A DNA stretch of 64,000 nucleotides from the NCBI GenBank assembly GCA_046329585.1, contig JAXLUI010000001.1, forward strand, positions 2,232,001-2,296,000. The letters are read 5' to 3'. The translations under genes and the position numbers were made by a program. The stretch is from DLKC01 sp002478885 (GTDB lineage Bacteria; Bacteroidota; Bacteroidia; Chitinophagales; Chitinophagaceae). Shown piece by piece: positions 1 through 7,672 of the stretch (position 1 is the stretch's first letter; each line of letters starts with the position of its first letter). The notes under the pieces were generated by a model. It did no database searches. It was given only the letters and a program-made list of their open reading frames with translations, and was not told the DNA's origin.

Positions 1-441
1 CAGGCGCTCGTTACGCAAAGTGTTTATGGCACACCGCAACGAACATCCACGGGTATTGACTCAAGAAGACTGCAATTGCTTTTGGCCGTTTTGGAAAAAC
101 GCGGCGGCTTTCAATTCGGCGTAAAAGATGTATTTGTAAATATTGCCGGTGGTTTAAAAGTTGAAGACCCTTCTATTGACCTCGCAACCATTTGTGCGCT
201 GCTTTCTTCTTATGAAGATGTGCCCCTGCCGCAGCACATCTGCTTCGCTGGTGAAGTGGGTTTAAACGGTGAAATAAGATCGGTAAACCGAATCGAACAA
301 CGCATAGCCGAGGCTGAAAAACTTGGATTCGAAAAAATCGTTGTTTCAAAGTTTAACAAAAAAGGGTTCGATAAAAACCAATTCAGGATCCAGGTCATAG
401 CATTGGGCCGGGTAGATGAATTGTATCAATATCTTTTTTAG
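1..441 (+). CDS. radA: DNA repair protein RadA/Sms, C-terminal part (5' end outside window)
   Basis: The reading frame is open from base 1 and ends in TAG at 439-441, so only the last 146 residues are visible. They match the C-terminal Lon-protease-like domain of RadA/Sms: a FVNIAGGLKVEDPSIDLA stretch, then CFAGEVGLNGEIRSV and the closing helix (RIAEAEKLGFEKIVVSK). RadA is a RecA-like ATPase that helps process recombination intermediates. Its zinc finger and P-loop would lie upstream of the window. Seen: domain match. Known: the family's role. The partial state is only a window-edge effect, since no internal stop is present. It is followed after 111 bp by comF on the same strand, with a degenerate copy of the dispersed 20-bp repeat in between. 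Confidence 0.93.
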   Translation, partial: QALVTQSVYGTPQRTSTGIDSRRLQLLLAVLEKRGGFQFGVKDVFVNIAGGLKVEDPSIDLATICALLSSYEDVPLPQHICFAGEVGLNGEIRSVNRIEQRIAEAEKLGFEKIVVSKFNKKGFDKNQFRIQVIALGRVDELYQYLF

Positions 442-470
442 CCCGGCAAAAAGGCTTCGTGGCATCTTCC

Positions 471-490
471 CTTGCGTCGCACAGCGTGTA
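471..490 (+). repeat. Dispersed 20-bp repeat, degenerate solitary copy
   Basis: The first half (CTTGCGTCGCAC) matches the family core, while the 3' half has decayed to agcgtgta. The conserved flank GGCATC lies just upstream. It lies between radA and comF. A spurious upstream TTG start for comF falls inside it, which argues for the downstream ATG at 553. Confidence 0.6.
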
Positions 491-552
491 CTGCAACGCT
501 ATATGGCAGCAACGCTGCTTGCATTTTTAGCAAAGAGTTTTTATCTTCCTGC

Positions 553-1254
553 ATGCTGCAGAAAGCAACCCGCATAGTCAACGATTTCGCTCACCTCTTC
601 TTTCCCCACACCTGCGAAGGTTGTGGCTCAGATGTGCTTGACAACAATAGCCCTCTCTGCGTATCCTGTCTTTACCAATTGCCGGAAACCGGTTTCCTCG
701 ATGTCGCCGACAATCCGGTTGAAAGAAAATTTTATGGCCAGCTGAAAATTGCTGCTGCAGGCTGTGCTTACTATTTCACCAAGCATTCCTTGCTACAACA
801 CCTGGTAAAGCAACTCAAGTACAAAGGCAACAAAGACATTGGTATATTTCTCGGTAAACAGTTAGGCAAACAACTCGCAGCCTCAGAAAGATTCAACAAC
901 ATCGACTGCATTATTCCTTTGCCACTCAATCAGAAGAAAGAAAGCAGGCGCGGTTATAACCAGGCCGCAATAATCGCGAAAGGCATAACCGCCTGTTGGC
1001 CTAAACCCATTTTGCTAAATGCGGTTGAAAGAAACGTTTTCACCGAAACACAAACACATAAAGATCGTATAGGCCGCTGGCAAAGCATGCAGGGCGTGTT
1101 TGTCTTAAAAGACCATGAAGCAATCAGGAATAAACATATTCTGTTGGTAGATGATATTATAACTACGGGTGCCACTCTCGAAGCCTGCGGAGAAGCGATA
1201 CTTTCGGCCACCGGCAGCATGCTCAGCATCGCTACAGTCGCTTATACCATCTGA
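553..1254 (+). CDS. comF: ComF family phosphoribosyltransferase-like protein
   Basis: A 233-residue protein starting at the ATG at 553. A longer frame from a TTG at 472 would translate the dispersed repeat and is rejected. Visible features are an N-terminal zinc ribbon with cysteines at about 21, 24, 36 and 39, and a C-terminal type I phosphoribosyltransferase fold with the PRPP loop LLVDDIITTGAT near residues 197-208. ComF-family proteins (ComFC, GntX) take part in DNA uptake during natural transformation in competent species, but many non-competent bacteria carry one. The biochemical reaction is not settled. It is a single gene, 111 bp after radA and 110 bp before a peroxidase gene. Identification is firm; a role in competence here is inference. 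Confidence 0.9.
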   Translation: MLQKATRIVNDFAHLFFPHTCEGCGSDVLDNNSPLCVSCLYQLPETGFLDVADNPVERKFYGQLKIAAAGCAYYFTKHSLLQHLVKQLKYKGNKDIGIFLGKQLGKQLAASERFNNIDCIIPLPLNQKKESRRGYNQAAIIAKGITACWPKPILLNAVERNVFTETQTHKDRIGRWQSMQGVFVLKDHEAIRNKHILLVDDIITTGATLEACGEAILSATGSMLSIATVAYTI

Positions 1255-1320
1255 TCTTTAAGGAAAAGGGAATTTTCCGCAATGCGACAAATCTTAATCA
1301 GTACGTTGTTTAAACATTTT

Positions 1321-1328
1321 TACATTTG
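1321..1328 (+). promoter_or_regulatory. Candidate Bacteroidota -7 box (TACATTTG)
   Basis: TACATTTG matches the Bacteroidota -7 consensus TAnnTTTG and lies 36 bp upstream of the peroxidase ATG. No convincing TTTG -33 element is seen at the usual spacing. Confidence 0.4.
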
Positions 1329-1364
1329 TATTGTTTACGATTATTCCACTTTAACTGACAAAAT

Positions 1365-1937
1365 ATGAAACTATTCTTTGCCTCCCTGCTATTTATCGCC
1401 TGCACTGCGGCCACCGCAAAAACAAATGAAGTAATGAACAACGACAATCCTGATGTGGCAAAAGCCAAAACCATTTACGACTTTAGCATTAAGTCATTAG
1501 ATGGCGGAACCATCGACTTCTCTCAATTCAAAGGAAAGAAGATACTGATCGTGAACACCGCTTCTATGTGTGGCTTCACACCCCAGTATAAAGCGCTGGA
1601 AGCATTGTACGAAGCGCACAAGGATAAATTGGTGATCGTTGGTTTTCCTTCTGACAACTTCGGCGGCCAGGAATACAAAGACGACAAAGACATAAAATCA
1701 TTCTGCCAGAAAAATTATGGAGTAACCTTCCCGCTCACCACAAGGGTTGATGTTAAAGGCGATAATACAACGCCCGTTTACAAATACCTCTGCAGCAAAT
1801 CGGAGAATGGCGTTTTGGATGCAACCATAAGCTGGAACTTCAACAAATTCATCATCGACGAAAATGGCAACCTTTTGGCTCACTTCGACAGCAAGGTTAC
1901 ACCAGACAGCGACGAGATTGCTAAATACCTGAATTAG
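1365..1937 (+). CDS. Glutathione peroxidase-family thiol peroxidase, exported
   Basis: A 190-residue thioredoxin-fold peroxidase with an N-terminal signal peptide (about residues 1-18, ending AATAK). The peroxidatic cysteine is Cys69 in NTASMCGFTPQY. The other members of the catalytic site are present: Gln102 in FGGQE, and Trp157/Asn158 in SWNFNKF. In most homologues the strand before the Gln reads FPCNQFG; here it is FPSDNFG, so that cysteine is missing. Cys114 (KSFCQKNYGVTFP) is conserved. The protein probably reduces peroxides in the periplasm using thioredoxin-like donors rather than glutathione, as known for non-seleno bacterial members. A -7 box lies upstream and a strong terminator follows, so it is likely monocistronic. 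Confidence 0.92.
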   Translation: MKLFFASLLFIACTAATAKTNEVMNNDNPDVAKAKTIYDFSIKSLDGGTIDFSQFKGKKILIVNTASMCGFTPQYKALEALYEAHKDKLVIVGFPSDNFGGQEYKDDKDIKSFCQKNYGVTFPLTTRVDVKGDNTTPVYKYLCSKSENGVLDATISWNFNKFIIDENGNLLAHFDSKVTPDSDEIAKYLN

Positions 1938-1955
1938 TCTTTACACATAAAATAA

Positions 1956-1992
1956 GCAAAAAGGGTTGAAGCGTAGGCTCAACCCTTTTTGC
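1956..1992 (+). terminator. Rho-independent terminator after the peroxidase gene
   Basis: Perfect 14-bp stem (1956-1969 pairs with 1979-1992) with a 9-nt loop. The right arm contains a TTTTT run. It lies 19 bp past the stop codon. Confidence 0.85.
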
Positions 1993-2141
1993 TTTCAGAA
2001 CAAGCCTACCCATTTCCTGCAAGAAAACATTTTCGCAGCAAGTCACAGTATAAAATTTGCCGGTGCACATCGCTGAATCCCGTCAAGCCAAACCCTTTTT
2101 TAACCCGAAACCCTGTAAAGTTTCTTCAATACAAAACATTT

Positions 2142-2273
2142 CATGTTTCACGTCTGACTTCTCTCGTTTCAAGGCTCACGTCTCCCGCCCGAACTCCGGC
2201 CTTACTTGGTAGATACTTGGTACATACTTGGTAGATGGTTGGTAGGGAGTTGGTAAAAGCCGGTTAGAGAACC
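2142..2273 (+). repeat. Direct repeat block, copy 1, with 11-bp tandem array
   Basis: Starts CATGTTTCACGTCTGAC and ends GGTTAGAGAAC. Bases 2204-2258 are five consecutive 11-bp units based on ACTTGGTAGAT. The block is almost identical to 2328-2451. The similarity continues weakly into the flank (GTTGCTTCTTTAAAAGGC against GTTGCTCCTTTAACAGGC), so the true unit may be about 180 bp. Confidence 0.85.
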
Positions 2274-2327
2274 TTCACCATCCCATTCCGTTGCTTCTTT
2301 AAAAGGCATAGCTTTTTCAGTACAAGG

Positions 2328-2451
2328 CATGTTTCACGTCTGACGTCTCACGGCTCACGTCCCCCGCTCTAACTCCGGCCTTACTTGGTAGATACTTGGT
2401 ACATACTTGGTAGATGGTTGGTAGGGAGTTGGTAAAAGCCGGTTAGAGAAC
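2328..2451 (+). repeat. Direct repeat block, copy 2, with 11-bp tandem array
   Basis: Second copy of the block at 2142-2273. Its five 11-bp units occupy 2383-2437 and are identical in order to copy 1. It ends about 50 bp before the holB start codon. Confidence 0.85.
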
Positions 2452-2503
2452 GTTCCCATCCGACCCTGTTGCTCCTTTAACAGGCGGGGCTTATCTTCGC
2501 CCT

Positions 2504-3712
2504 ATGCAGTTCAAAGACGTGATCGGGCAATCGGCAACACAACAGCACCTCGTTGATATGGTGCAGCAAAACAGGTTAAGCCATGCCCTGATCTTCCTGA
2601 GCAAGGAGGGCAGCGGTGCACTGCCGCTTGCACTCGCCTTTGCCCAATACACCGTTTGCGAAAAAGTACAGAATAAAAATGCAGCGGCAGGGCCCTCCCT
2701 TTTCGGCTTCGATGAACGAGCCGCTACGGAAACGCCGAAGGCCCTGAACGACAGTTGCGGACAATGTCCGGCCTGCACAAAAGCGGCAAAGTTCATTCAC
2801 CCCGATATTCATTATGCTTACCCGGTGATCTCTTCCGGCAAAAGCGGTGAAAAGCCAAAAAGCACCGACTATATCACCGACTGGAGGGAATTTATCACGC
2901 AATACCCTTATGGCAACACTTACGACTGGCTGCAGTCAATCGGTGCCGAAAACAAACAAGGTAACATCTCCGCAGATGAATGCAACGATATCAACCGCAA
3001 ACTCAGCCTTAAGAGTTTTGAGAGTGGCTACAAAATACTGCTCATGTGGATGCCGGAATATCTTGGCAAAGAAGGCAACAAGCTTTTAAAGCTGATAGAA
3101 GAGCCGCCGCCAAACACATTATTTATATTGGTTGCAGAAAACGAAGAAGAAATTCTGCCAACCATCTTATCGCGTTGCCAGCTGGTAAAAGTGCCCCTGC
3201 CATCAACCGACGCTGTTAAGGATGCGCTGGTCACCCGGGCGAATACCACACCCGAAATAGCTGCCCAACTCGCTGCCATTTGCGAAGGCAACTACCGCGA
3301 GGCAATGCAATTGCTTCAGCACGCCGGCGAAGACTGGATAAGCCTTTTACGCGACTGGCTCAATTTTACACTCACGCGCAAACTGGGCGAACAGGTAAAA
3401 TGGGTGTCAGAAGTAAGTGCACTCGGTCGCGAAAAACAAAAACAACTGCTGCTTTATTTTAACCACCTGCTCGAGCAAAGCATAAGGCTGCGTGTTATGG
3501 GCGATCTGCATACCATGAGCGAACAGGAAAAAGATTTTGCGCTGCGCGTTAACAAAATATCCTCCGTAAGCCAGCAGCAGGTTATTATTGAAGAGCTCGA
3601 TAAAGCCACGTATTATGTAGAACGCAATGCCAACGCCAAAATGCTCTTTCACGCCCTCACAATCAAATTGTACCACATCATTCAAAACAAAGCCCTATTT
3701 TTGACCAATTGA
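2504..3712 (+). CDS. holB: DNA polymerase III subunit delta' (clamp-loader subunit)
   Basis: A 402-residue AAA+ clamp-loader subunit. It begins with the family-typical FKDVIGQSATQQHL, then a degenerate nucleotide-binding loop (LSKEGSGALP) as expected for delta', which does not hydrolyse ATP. A zinc module is formed by cysteines near residues 52, 85, 88 and 91. The central region NKLLKLIEEPPPNTLFIL and LSRCQLVKVP are classical DnaX/HolB motifs. An insertion containing HPDIHYAYPVISSGKSG is typical of Bacteroidota members. It loads the beta clamp as part of the delta-tau/gamma-delta' complex. The next gene is a PSP1/RicT protein, 281 bp downstream; holB next to ricT (yaaT) is also found in Firmicutes. 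Confidence 0.93.
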   Translation: MQFKDVIGQSATQQHLVDMVQQNRLSHALIFLSKEGSGALPLALAFAQYTVCEKVQNKNAAAGPSLFGFDERAATETPKALNDSCGQCPACTKAAKFIHPDIHYAYPVISSGKSGEKPKSTDYITDWREFITQYPYGNTYDWLQSIGAENKQGNISADECNDINRKLSLKSFESGYKILLMWMPEYLGKEGNKLLKLIEEPPPNTLFILVAENEEEILPTILSRCQLVKVPLPSTDAVKDALVTRANTTPEIAAQLAAICEGNYREAMQLLQHAGEDWISLLRDWLNFTLTRKLGEQVKWVSEVSALGREKQKQLLLYFNHLLEQSIRLRVMGDLHTMSEQEKDFALRVNKISSVSQQQVIIEELDKATYYVERNANAKMLFHALTIKLYHIIQNKALFLTN

Positions 3713-3760
3713 GGAAGAAGGTTTGTAGTGGTCCGGGCATGCCGGCAAATGGCATCGTCC

Positions 3761-3909
3761 CTTGCGTCGCACTCTTGTACTTTTAAGCAATGGGCAGCAG
3801 GATTTGAGCTTCTGGCACACTTAAAAGATTTTAATAATCATACCTGGATACATTTGAGCTTGCTGCGTACAGCTCATGGCTATTCTTAAGTACAAGTGAG
3901 TGACATAAC
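3761..3909. repeat. Paired dispersed-repeat element (A arm 3761-3780, inverted B arm 3890-3909)
   Basis: Inverted pair bounding a 149-bp element between holB and the RicT-like gene. The left arm is a perfect A-subtype core; the right arm is the reverse complement of GTTATGTCACTCACTTGTAC (B subtype). Interior sequence next to the B arm (CTTAAGAATAGCCATGAGC on the - strand) is shared with the element at 55090-55233, so these are copies of one element. GGCATC precedes the A arm. Confidence 0.85.
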
Positions 3910-3993
3910 GGAAGCCCCGGAAAAACCTCTTTAGCCTGCCAGCAAATCTTCTTCAGGAATTAACAAATCACAGATTAATAAATCAGACATACT

Positions 3994-5370
3994 ATGGGTT
4001 GTGGTACATGTGGAACCGGGAAACCGAATGGATGTAAAAGCAACGGGGGCTGCAGCACAGGTGGCTGTAATCGCATGAACGTGCACGACTGGTTAATGAA
4101 TCTACCGTTCAGCGACCCCGAGAGCAGTTGCAAAATAATAGAGGTAAGTTTTAATAAAGGAAGCCGCAAAGAATTTTTTCGCAATAACAGCCTGCAATAC
4201 TTCGAAAAAGGGGAATACATTACCGTTGAAGGCGTTAATGGTTTTGATGTAGGGGAAGTAAGCCTTAGCGGCGAACTGGTACGTATTCAAATGAAGAAAA
4301 AAGGGTTCGATGAAATGAACCCCGATACTAAAAAGATATTGAGGCGTAGCACAGAAAAGGATATAGAGCTGCACCTGCAGAATAAAGCCAGGGAAAAAGA
4401 AGCACTCAGCAGAAGCCGCGCCATCGCAAGACATTTAAACCTGCAGATGAAACTGATAGAAATCGAGTTTCAAAGTGATGGTAAAAAGGCTACTTTTTTT
4501 TATACTGCCGAAGACCGGGTAGATTTTCGCGAATTGATAAAGATCTATGCCTCAGAATTTAAAGTGAAGGTAGAAATGCGGCAAATAGGTATAAGGCAGG
4601 AAGCGGCAAAAGTGGGAGGCATTGGCAGCTGCGGACGTGAACTTTGCTGCAGCACATGGCTCAGCGATTTTAAAAGTGTTACCACCACGGCGGCACGTTA
4701 CCAGAACCTGTCCATCAACCAAACAAAACTCAGTGGCCAGTGCGGGCGCTTGAAATGTTGCCTCAACTACGAGCTCGATACCTACCTCGATGCCTTGCAG
4801 CATTTTCCCGATAATGCAGAAGTGTTGTACACCACAAAAGGCAACGCTTCACTCATAAAGCGCGACATTTTTCGTAATCTCATGTGGTACACCTTGCCGG
4901 AAGGTTCCAAGCATTACCCGCTGTCGATCGTAAGAGTGAAGGAAATCTTATCAATCAATGCCAGGAGCGAAAGAGTTGATGAATTGCAGCCTGTAGACCT
5001 CAGCAGCAACAAATTGACGGAACCGGAACACGCCTTTGTTGATGTGGTTGGGCAAATAAGCCTGAACAGTCTTGAAAAATCTTCCCGCCGCAGGAAAGAA
5101 AAACAAAGGGAAAATGATAACAGGCAAAGGCCTAAACCACCGGCAGGCAACAGCAATACCGGCAGGCAGCCCGAACAACGCAAACCGGTAAGGCCAAATA
5201 CGCCACAGCAGCCACCGCAACAGCAACAACAGCAGCGGCCGCAACAAAGACAGCAACAACAACAAAGACCACAGCAGCAGCGGCCACAGCAACAACAAAG
5301 ACCGCCACAGCAACCGCAGCAGGGAAGAAGGCCACAGCCGCCTGGCAACCCACCGGCAGATAAAAAATAA
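3994..5370 (+). CDS. ricT: PSP1-domain protein, RicT/YaaT-like, with Q/P-rich tail
   Basis: 458 residues. A short N-terminal Cys/Gly-rich segment (Cys 3, 6, 13, 20, 25) leads into the PSP1 domain. That domain carries two conserved cysteine clusters, CGRELCC (213-219) and CGRLKCC (250-256). In Bacillus subtilis RicT belongs to the RicAFT complex, which binds iron-sulfur clusters and affects mRNA maturation and development; the equivalent role here is inference. The last roughly 55 residues are low complexity, mostly Gln/Pro/Arg built from CAA/CAG repeats (about 5205-5340), which is unusual for the family and probably disordered. A strong terminator follows. Other-frame open regions across this CAG tract are artefacts of its repetitiveness. 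Confidence 0.88.
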   Translation: MGCGTCGTGKPNGCKSNGGCSTGGCNRMNVHDWLMNLPFSDPESSCKIIEVSFNKGSRKEFFRNNSLQYFEKGEYITVEGVNGFDVGEVSLSGELVRIQMKKKGFDEMNPDTKKILRRSTEKDIELHLQNKAREKEALSRSRAIARHLNLQMKLIEIEFQSDGKKATFFYTAEDRVDFRELIKIYASEFKVKVEMRQIGIRQEAAKVGGIGSCGRELCCSTWLSDFKSVTTTAARYQNLSINQTKLSGQCGRLKCCLNYELDTYLDALQHFPDNAEVLYTTKGNASLIKRDIFRNLMWYTLPEGSKHYPLSIVRVKEILSINARSERVDELQPVDLSSNKLTEPEHAFVDVVGQISLNSLEKSSRRRKEKQRENDNRQRPKPPAGNSNTGRQPEQRKPVRPNTPQQPPQQQQQQRPQQRQQQQQRPQQQRPQQQQRPPQQPQQGRRPQPPGNPPADKK

Positions 5371-5380
5371 AAACATTTAC

Positions 5381-5420
5381 ATAAAAACAGCACATCGGCG
5401 ATGTGCTGTTTTTATTTTTG
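5381..5420 (+). terminator. Rho-independent terminator after the RicT-like gene
   Basis: Perfect 15-bp stem (5381-5395 with 5401-5415), five-base loop, ending in a T-rich tract. It begins 11 bp after the stop codon. Confidence 0.9.
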
Positions 5421-5540
5421 CAGTCATTCCTTTGTGAAAAATATTGTGGCGGAACCTGTGTCAAAAATTTAATTACTTTCATTGCGTCAATACAACACAA
5501 GCCATAAGATGCTTGATTTAAAATTTCAAATACCACCAAC

Positions 5541-6431
5541 ATGACTACAAGACGTTCCTTTCTCAAAACCGCCGCAGTCGCTTCTGCCGGTTTGTATGCC
5601 AGCTCATCCGCCTTTGCTGAATTCGGTAAACAGAAATATATAGGGCTGCAGCTTTATACCGTTCGTGATGCAATGAAAGATAACCCCCAGGCTACGCTGG
5701 CAAAAGTTGCGCAGATTGGCTTTAATTCGGTGGAAACGGCCACCTACACCGGCACCCAGCTTTTCTATGGAATGGATGCCAAAACTTTTGCGGCTACTTT
5801 AAAGCAAAACGGGCTGATCGTACCCAGCGGCCACTATATGCTCGGGCTCCAGAAGATGAATGGCGCAGAAACAAAAGGAACGATCTTACATGAATGGGAC
5901 AAAGCAGTGGACGACGCTGCGGAAGCCGGCATTAAGTACATGGTCTGCGCTTATCTTTTCCCTGATGAGAGAGGTTCCATCGACCATTATAAAGAAATGG
6001 CTGGCCAGTTTAATAAGGCTGCTGAAAGATGTAAGAAAGCCGGAATTCAGTTTTGTTATCACAACCACGATTTTGAATTTGAAGCTCAAAATGGCGTGTT
6101 GCCCTATAATATACTCCTGAACGAAACAGACAAGGATCTCGTTAAAATGGAACTCGACCTGTACTGGGTAACAAAAGCGGGACACGATGCAGTGGAATTG
6201 TTTAAGGCAAACCCCGGCCGCTTTCCGTTGTGGCATGTGAAGGATATGGACAATACATCGGCCCATGCCTTTACCGAAGTGGGCAATGGCGTTATTGATT
6301 TCAAAAAAATCTTCGCCGCTGCAAAAGCCGGAGGTATGAAATATTTTTATGTGGAACAGGACAAATGCCCTGGCTCGCCCTACGATAGCATCACCCAAAG
6401 CATCGCCTACATAAAAAAGAACCTTGTTTAA
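5541..6431 (+). CDS. Tat-exported sugar phosphate isomerase/epimerase family protein
   Basis: 296 residues. The N-terminus has a twin-arginine signal (TTRRSFLKTAAVASAG) followed by Ala-rich sequence ending SSAFA. The rest is a xylose-isomerase-like TIM barrel (AP endonuclease 2 superfamily): GLQLYTVRDAM at the first strand, then metal/substrate segments FCYHNHDFEF, KMELDLYWVTKAG, WHVKDMD and YFYVEQD near the C-terminus. Secreted members are common in Bacteroidota and are assumed to act on sugars or inositols, but the substrate cannot be read from sequence. It is flanked by terminators on both sides and so is probably transcribed alone. Confidence 0.88.
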   Translation: MTTRRSFLKTAAVASAGLYASSSAFAEFGKQKYIGLQLYTVRDAMKDNPQATLAKVAQIGFNSVETATYTGTQLFYGMDAKTFAATLKQNGLIVPSGHYMLGLQKMNGAETKGTILHEWDKAVDDAAEAGIKYMVCAYLFPDERGSIDHYKEMAGQFNKAAERCKKAGIQFCYHNHDFEFEAQNGVLPYNILLNETDKDLVKMELDLYWVTKAGHDAVELFKANPGRFPLWHVKDMDNTSAHAFTEVGNGVIDFKKIFAAAKAGGMKYFYVEQDKCPGSPYDSITQSIAYIKKNLV

Positions 6432-6451
6432 CAGCCGTAAACGGCTCATCT

Positions 6452-6491
6452 GATTAAAAAACCCCGGTCGAATGACCGGGGTTTTTTAATC
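6452..6491 (+). terminator. Rho-independent terminator after the isomerase gene
   Basis: Perfect 18-bp stem (6452-6469 with 6474-6491), GAAT tetraloop, GC-rich core and T6 run. Symmetric A and T tracts mean it could work in both directions. Confidence 0.92.
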
Positions 6492-6668
6492 ACTGCTATT
6501 GTATCAGTACTTATATAAGAGCGATTCGTGGTTACTCAATAATAATCAAAAAAAAGCCAGCCGAAACTGATTCAAATCAGTCTTTTACCTGTTGCAATTC
6601 ATAAAAACTTAGTTATTGCACTTGCTACCTTGTACCAGATTTCCACAATAAACATCAAAACTATTTAT

Positions 6669-7250
6669 ATGAAACGCTTACTTCTATTGCTGATGTTACC
6701 GGTAACATTTACTGTCAATGCACAAAAATGGGCAAAGAATTACGACTTCGTTGACCAATGCCTTTGTGGCATGTCACTGGTAGGCAAAGACCACAAAATT
6801 GGATACACAGATCATGACGGTAACATTATCGTTCCGCTCATATACGACGAAGGCCTAAGTTTCAGGGAAGGCTATGCTGCAGTGCGCAAAGGCGATAAAT
6901 GGCAATACATCGACAGTACCGGAAAGGCCATTACTGAACCTGTGTTCAACGATGCACAGTCATTCCACGACGGCCTCGCAGCCGCAATGAAGGGCGATAA
7001 TTACGGCTACATAGATTATGCGGGAAAAACAGTGATCGACTTTCACTATCCAATGGCAAGAAGCTTCGCCGAAGGCCTGGCACCGGTCTCCAACACCAGG
7101 AACCTGTGGGGTTATATCGACCGCAAGGGCAATTATCACATTTCCCCCCAATACGATTTCGCCGACAGTTTCGATAATGGCGAAGCCAGGATTATTAAAG
7201 GAGATAAAGTATTGTTCATAGATAAAGACAACAAAGTATTGCACGAATAA
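6669..7250 (+). CDS. Secreted WG-repeat protein
   Basis: 193 residues from the ATG at 6669. A TTG 39 bp upstream is possible, but the signal peptide MKRLLLLLMLPVTFTVNAQ starts at this ATG. The mature part contains four or five WG/KWG repeats of about 35 residues, each with a G-Y-I/T-D-x-G-x-x-I-x-P-x-Y core: GYTDHDGNIIVPLIYD, WQYIDSTGKAITEPVFND, YGYIDYAGKTVIDFHYP, WGYIDRKGNYHISPQYD. WG repeats form beta-rich scaffolds found in many secreted or surface proteins, and the function is not defined by sequence. Downstream lies a 422-bp non-coding region and then the convergent nrdJ. Confidence 0.85.
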   Translation: MKRLLLLLMLPVTFTVNAQKWAKNYDFVDQCLCGMSLVGKDHKIGYTDHDGNIIVPLIYDEGLSFREGYAAVRKGDKWQYIDSTGKAITEPVFNDAQSFHDGLAAAMKGDNYGYIDYAGKTVIDFHYPMARSFAEGLAPVSNTRNLWGYIDRKGNYHISPQYDFADSFDNGEARIIKGDKVLFIDKDNKVLHE

Positions 7251-7441
7251 TGCAAGTGGGTAGGTATTACGTGCATATGGCCGCACCCTGTGTGGCTGAT
7301 TTTCCGAAACGCAAATACCGCAGGCAACTGCGGTTAAGCATGGTTGCAAAACCAACAGCAAAAGAGCAGTGCTTTACAGGTATTGCTCTTTACATATAAA
7401 GCAGGGAAGGGTTACCGGCAGTGGCACTTGTGGCAGCTTTG

Positions 7442-7564
7442 CTTGCGTCGCACTCTTGTACGGTCCCATCTTTAATCGGCAATACAGCGGGGAGTGGGTA
7501 AAAGCACATGTGTGGCCGTTTTACAGTCGATCGTATATTTACCTGTACAAGAGTGCGACGCAAC
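7442..7564. repeat. Paired dispersed-repeat element (A arm 7442-7461, inverted A arm 7545-7564)
   Basis: 123-bp element bounded by two A-subtype cores in inverted orientation. The right flank read on the - strand gives GCCGGGCTTTCG, then GGCATC, then the core. This is the extended flank also seen at 19838 and, in part, at 42717. Confidence 0.85.
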
Positions 7565-7613
7565 AGCAGATGCCTTGAAAAGCGAAAGCCCGGCTCCCCA
7601 AAAAATTGCTGGC

Positions 7614-7645
7614 ATAAAAAAACCGTTTCAAGAAATGAAACGGTT
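7614..7645 (-). terminator. Rho-independent terminator for nrdJ
   Basis: 10-bp perfect stem (7621-7630 with 7636-7645) and a 5-nt loop. On the - strand it is followed by a T7 run. It lies 28 bp past the nrdJ stop. Confidence 0.88.
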
Positions 7646-7672
7646 CATATCCAAAATCCGGGTGGCAGTAAT

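Larger units (their letters stand above)
1993..2503. other. Non-coding interval holding a duplicated repeat block
   Basis: No credible gene. The interval is dominated by two near-identical blocks about 186 bp apart (2142-2273 and 2328-2451), each containing a phased 11-bp tandem array. A frame covering 1989-2234 translates the repeat and is not a gene. TATCTTCG just before the holB ATG resembles a -7 box with one mismatch. Confidence 0.7.
7251..7672. other. Convergent intergenic region between the WG-repeat gene and nrdJ
   Basis: No gene is supported. It holds a compact inverted repeat pair (7442-7564) and the nrdJ terminator (7614-7645). Several short frames cross the repeat on both strands but show no coding character. 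Confidence 0.75.

Noticed and set aside
472..552. N-terminal extension of ComF from a TTG
   Set aside because: The extension is coded by a copy of the dispersed repeat; the zinc ribbon and fold begin after the ATG at 553.
1989..2234. 81-codon + strand frame
   Set aside because: It translates the 11-bp tandem repeat block and its flank, with no family likeness and no coding character.
4914..5393. Cys/Gly-rich - strand frame of 159 codons, and two more - strand frames in the same place
   Set aside because: These are the antisense translation of the CAG/CAA tract that codes the Gln-rich tail of the RicT-like protein.
5886..6449. 187-codon - strand frame
   Set aside because: Antisense to the sugar isomerase-like gene, which carries a Tat signal and family motifs.
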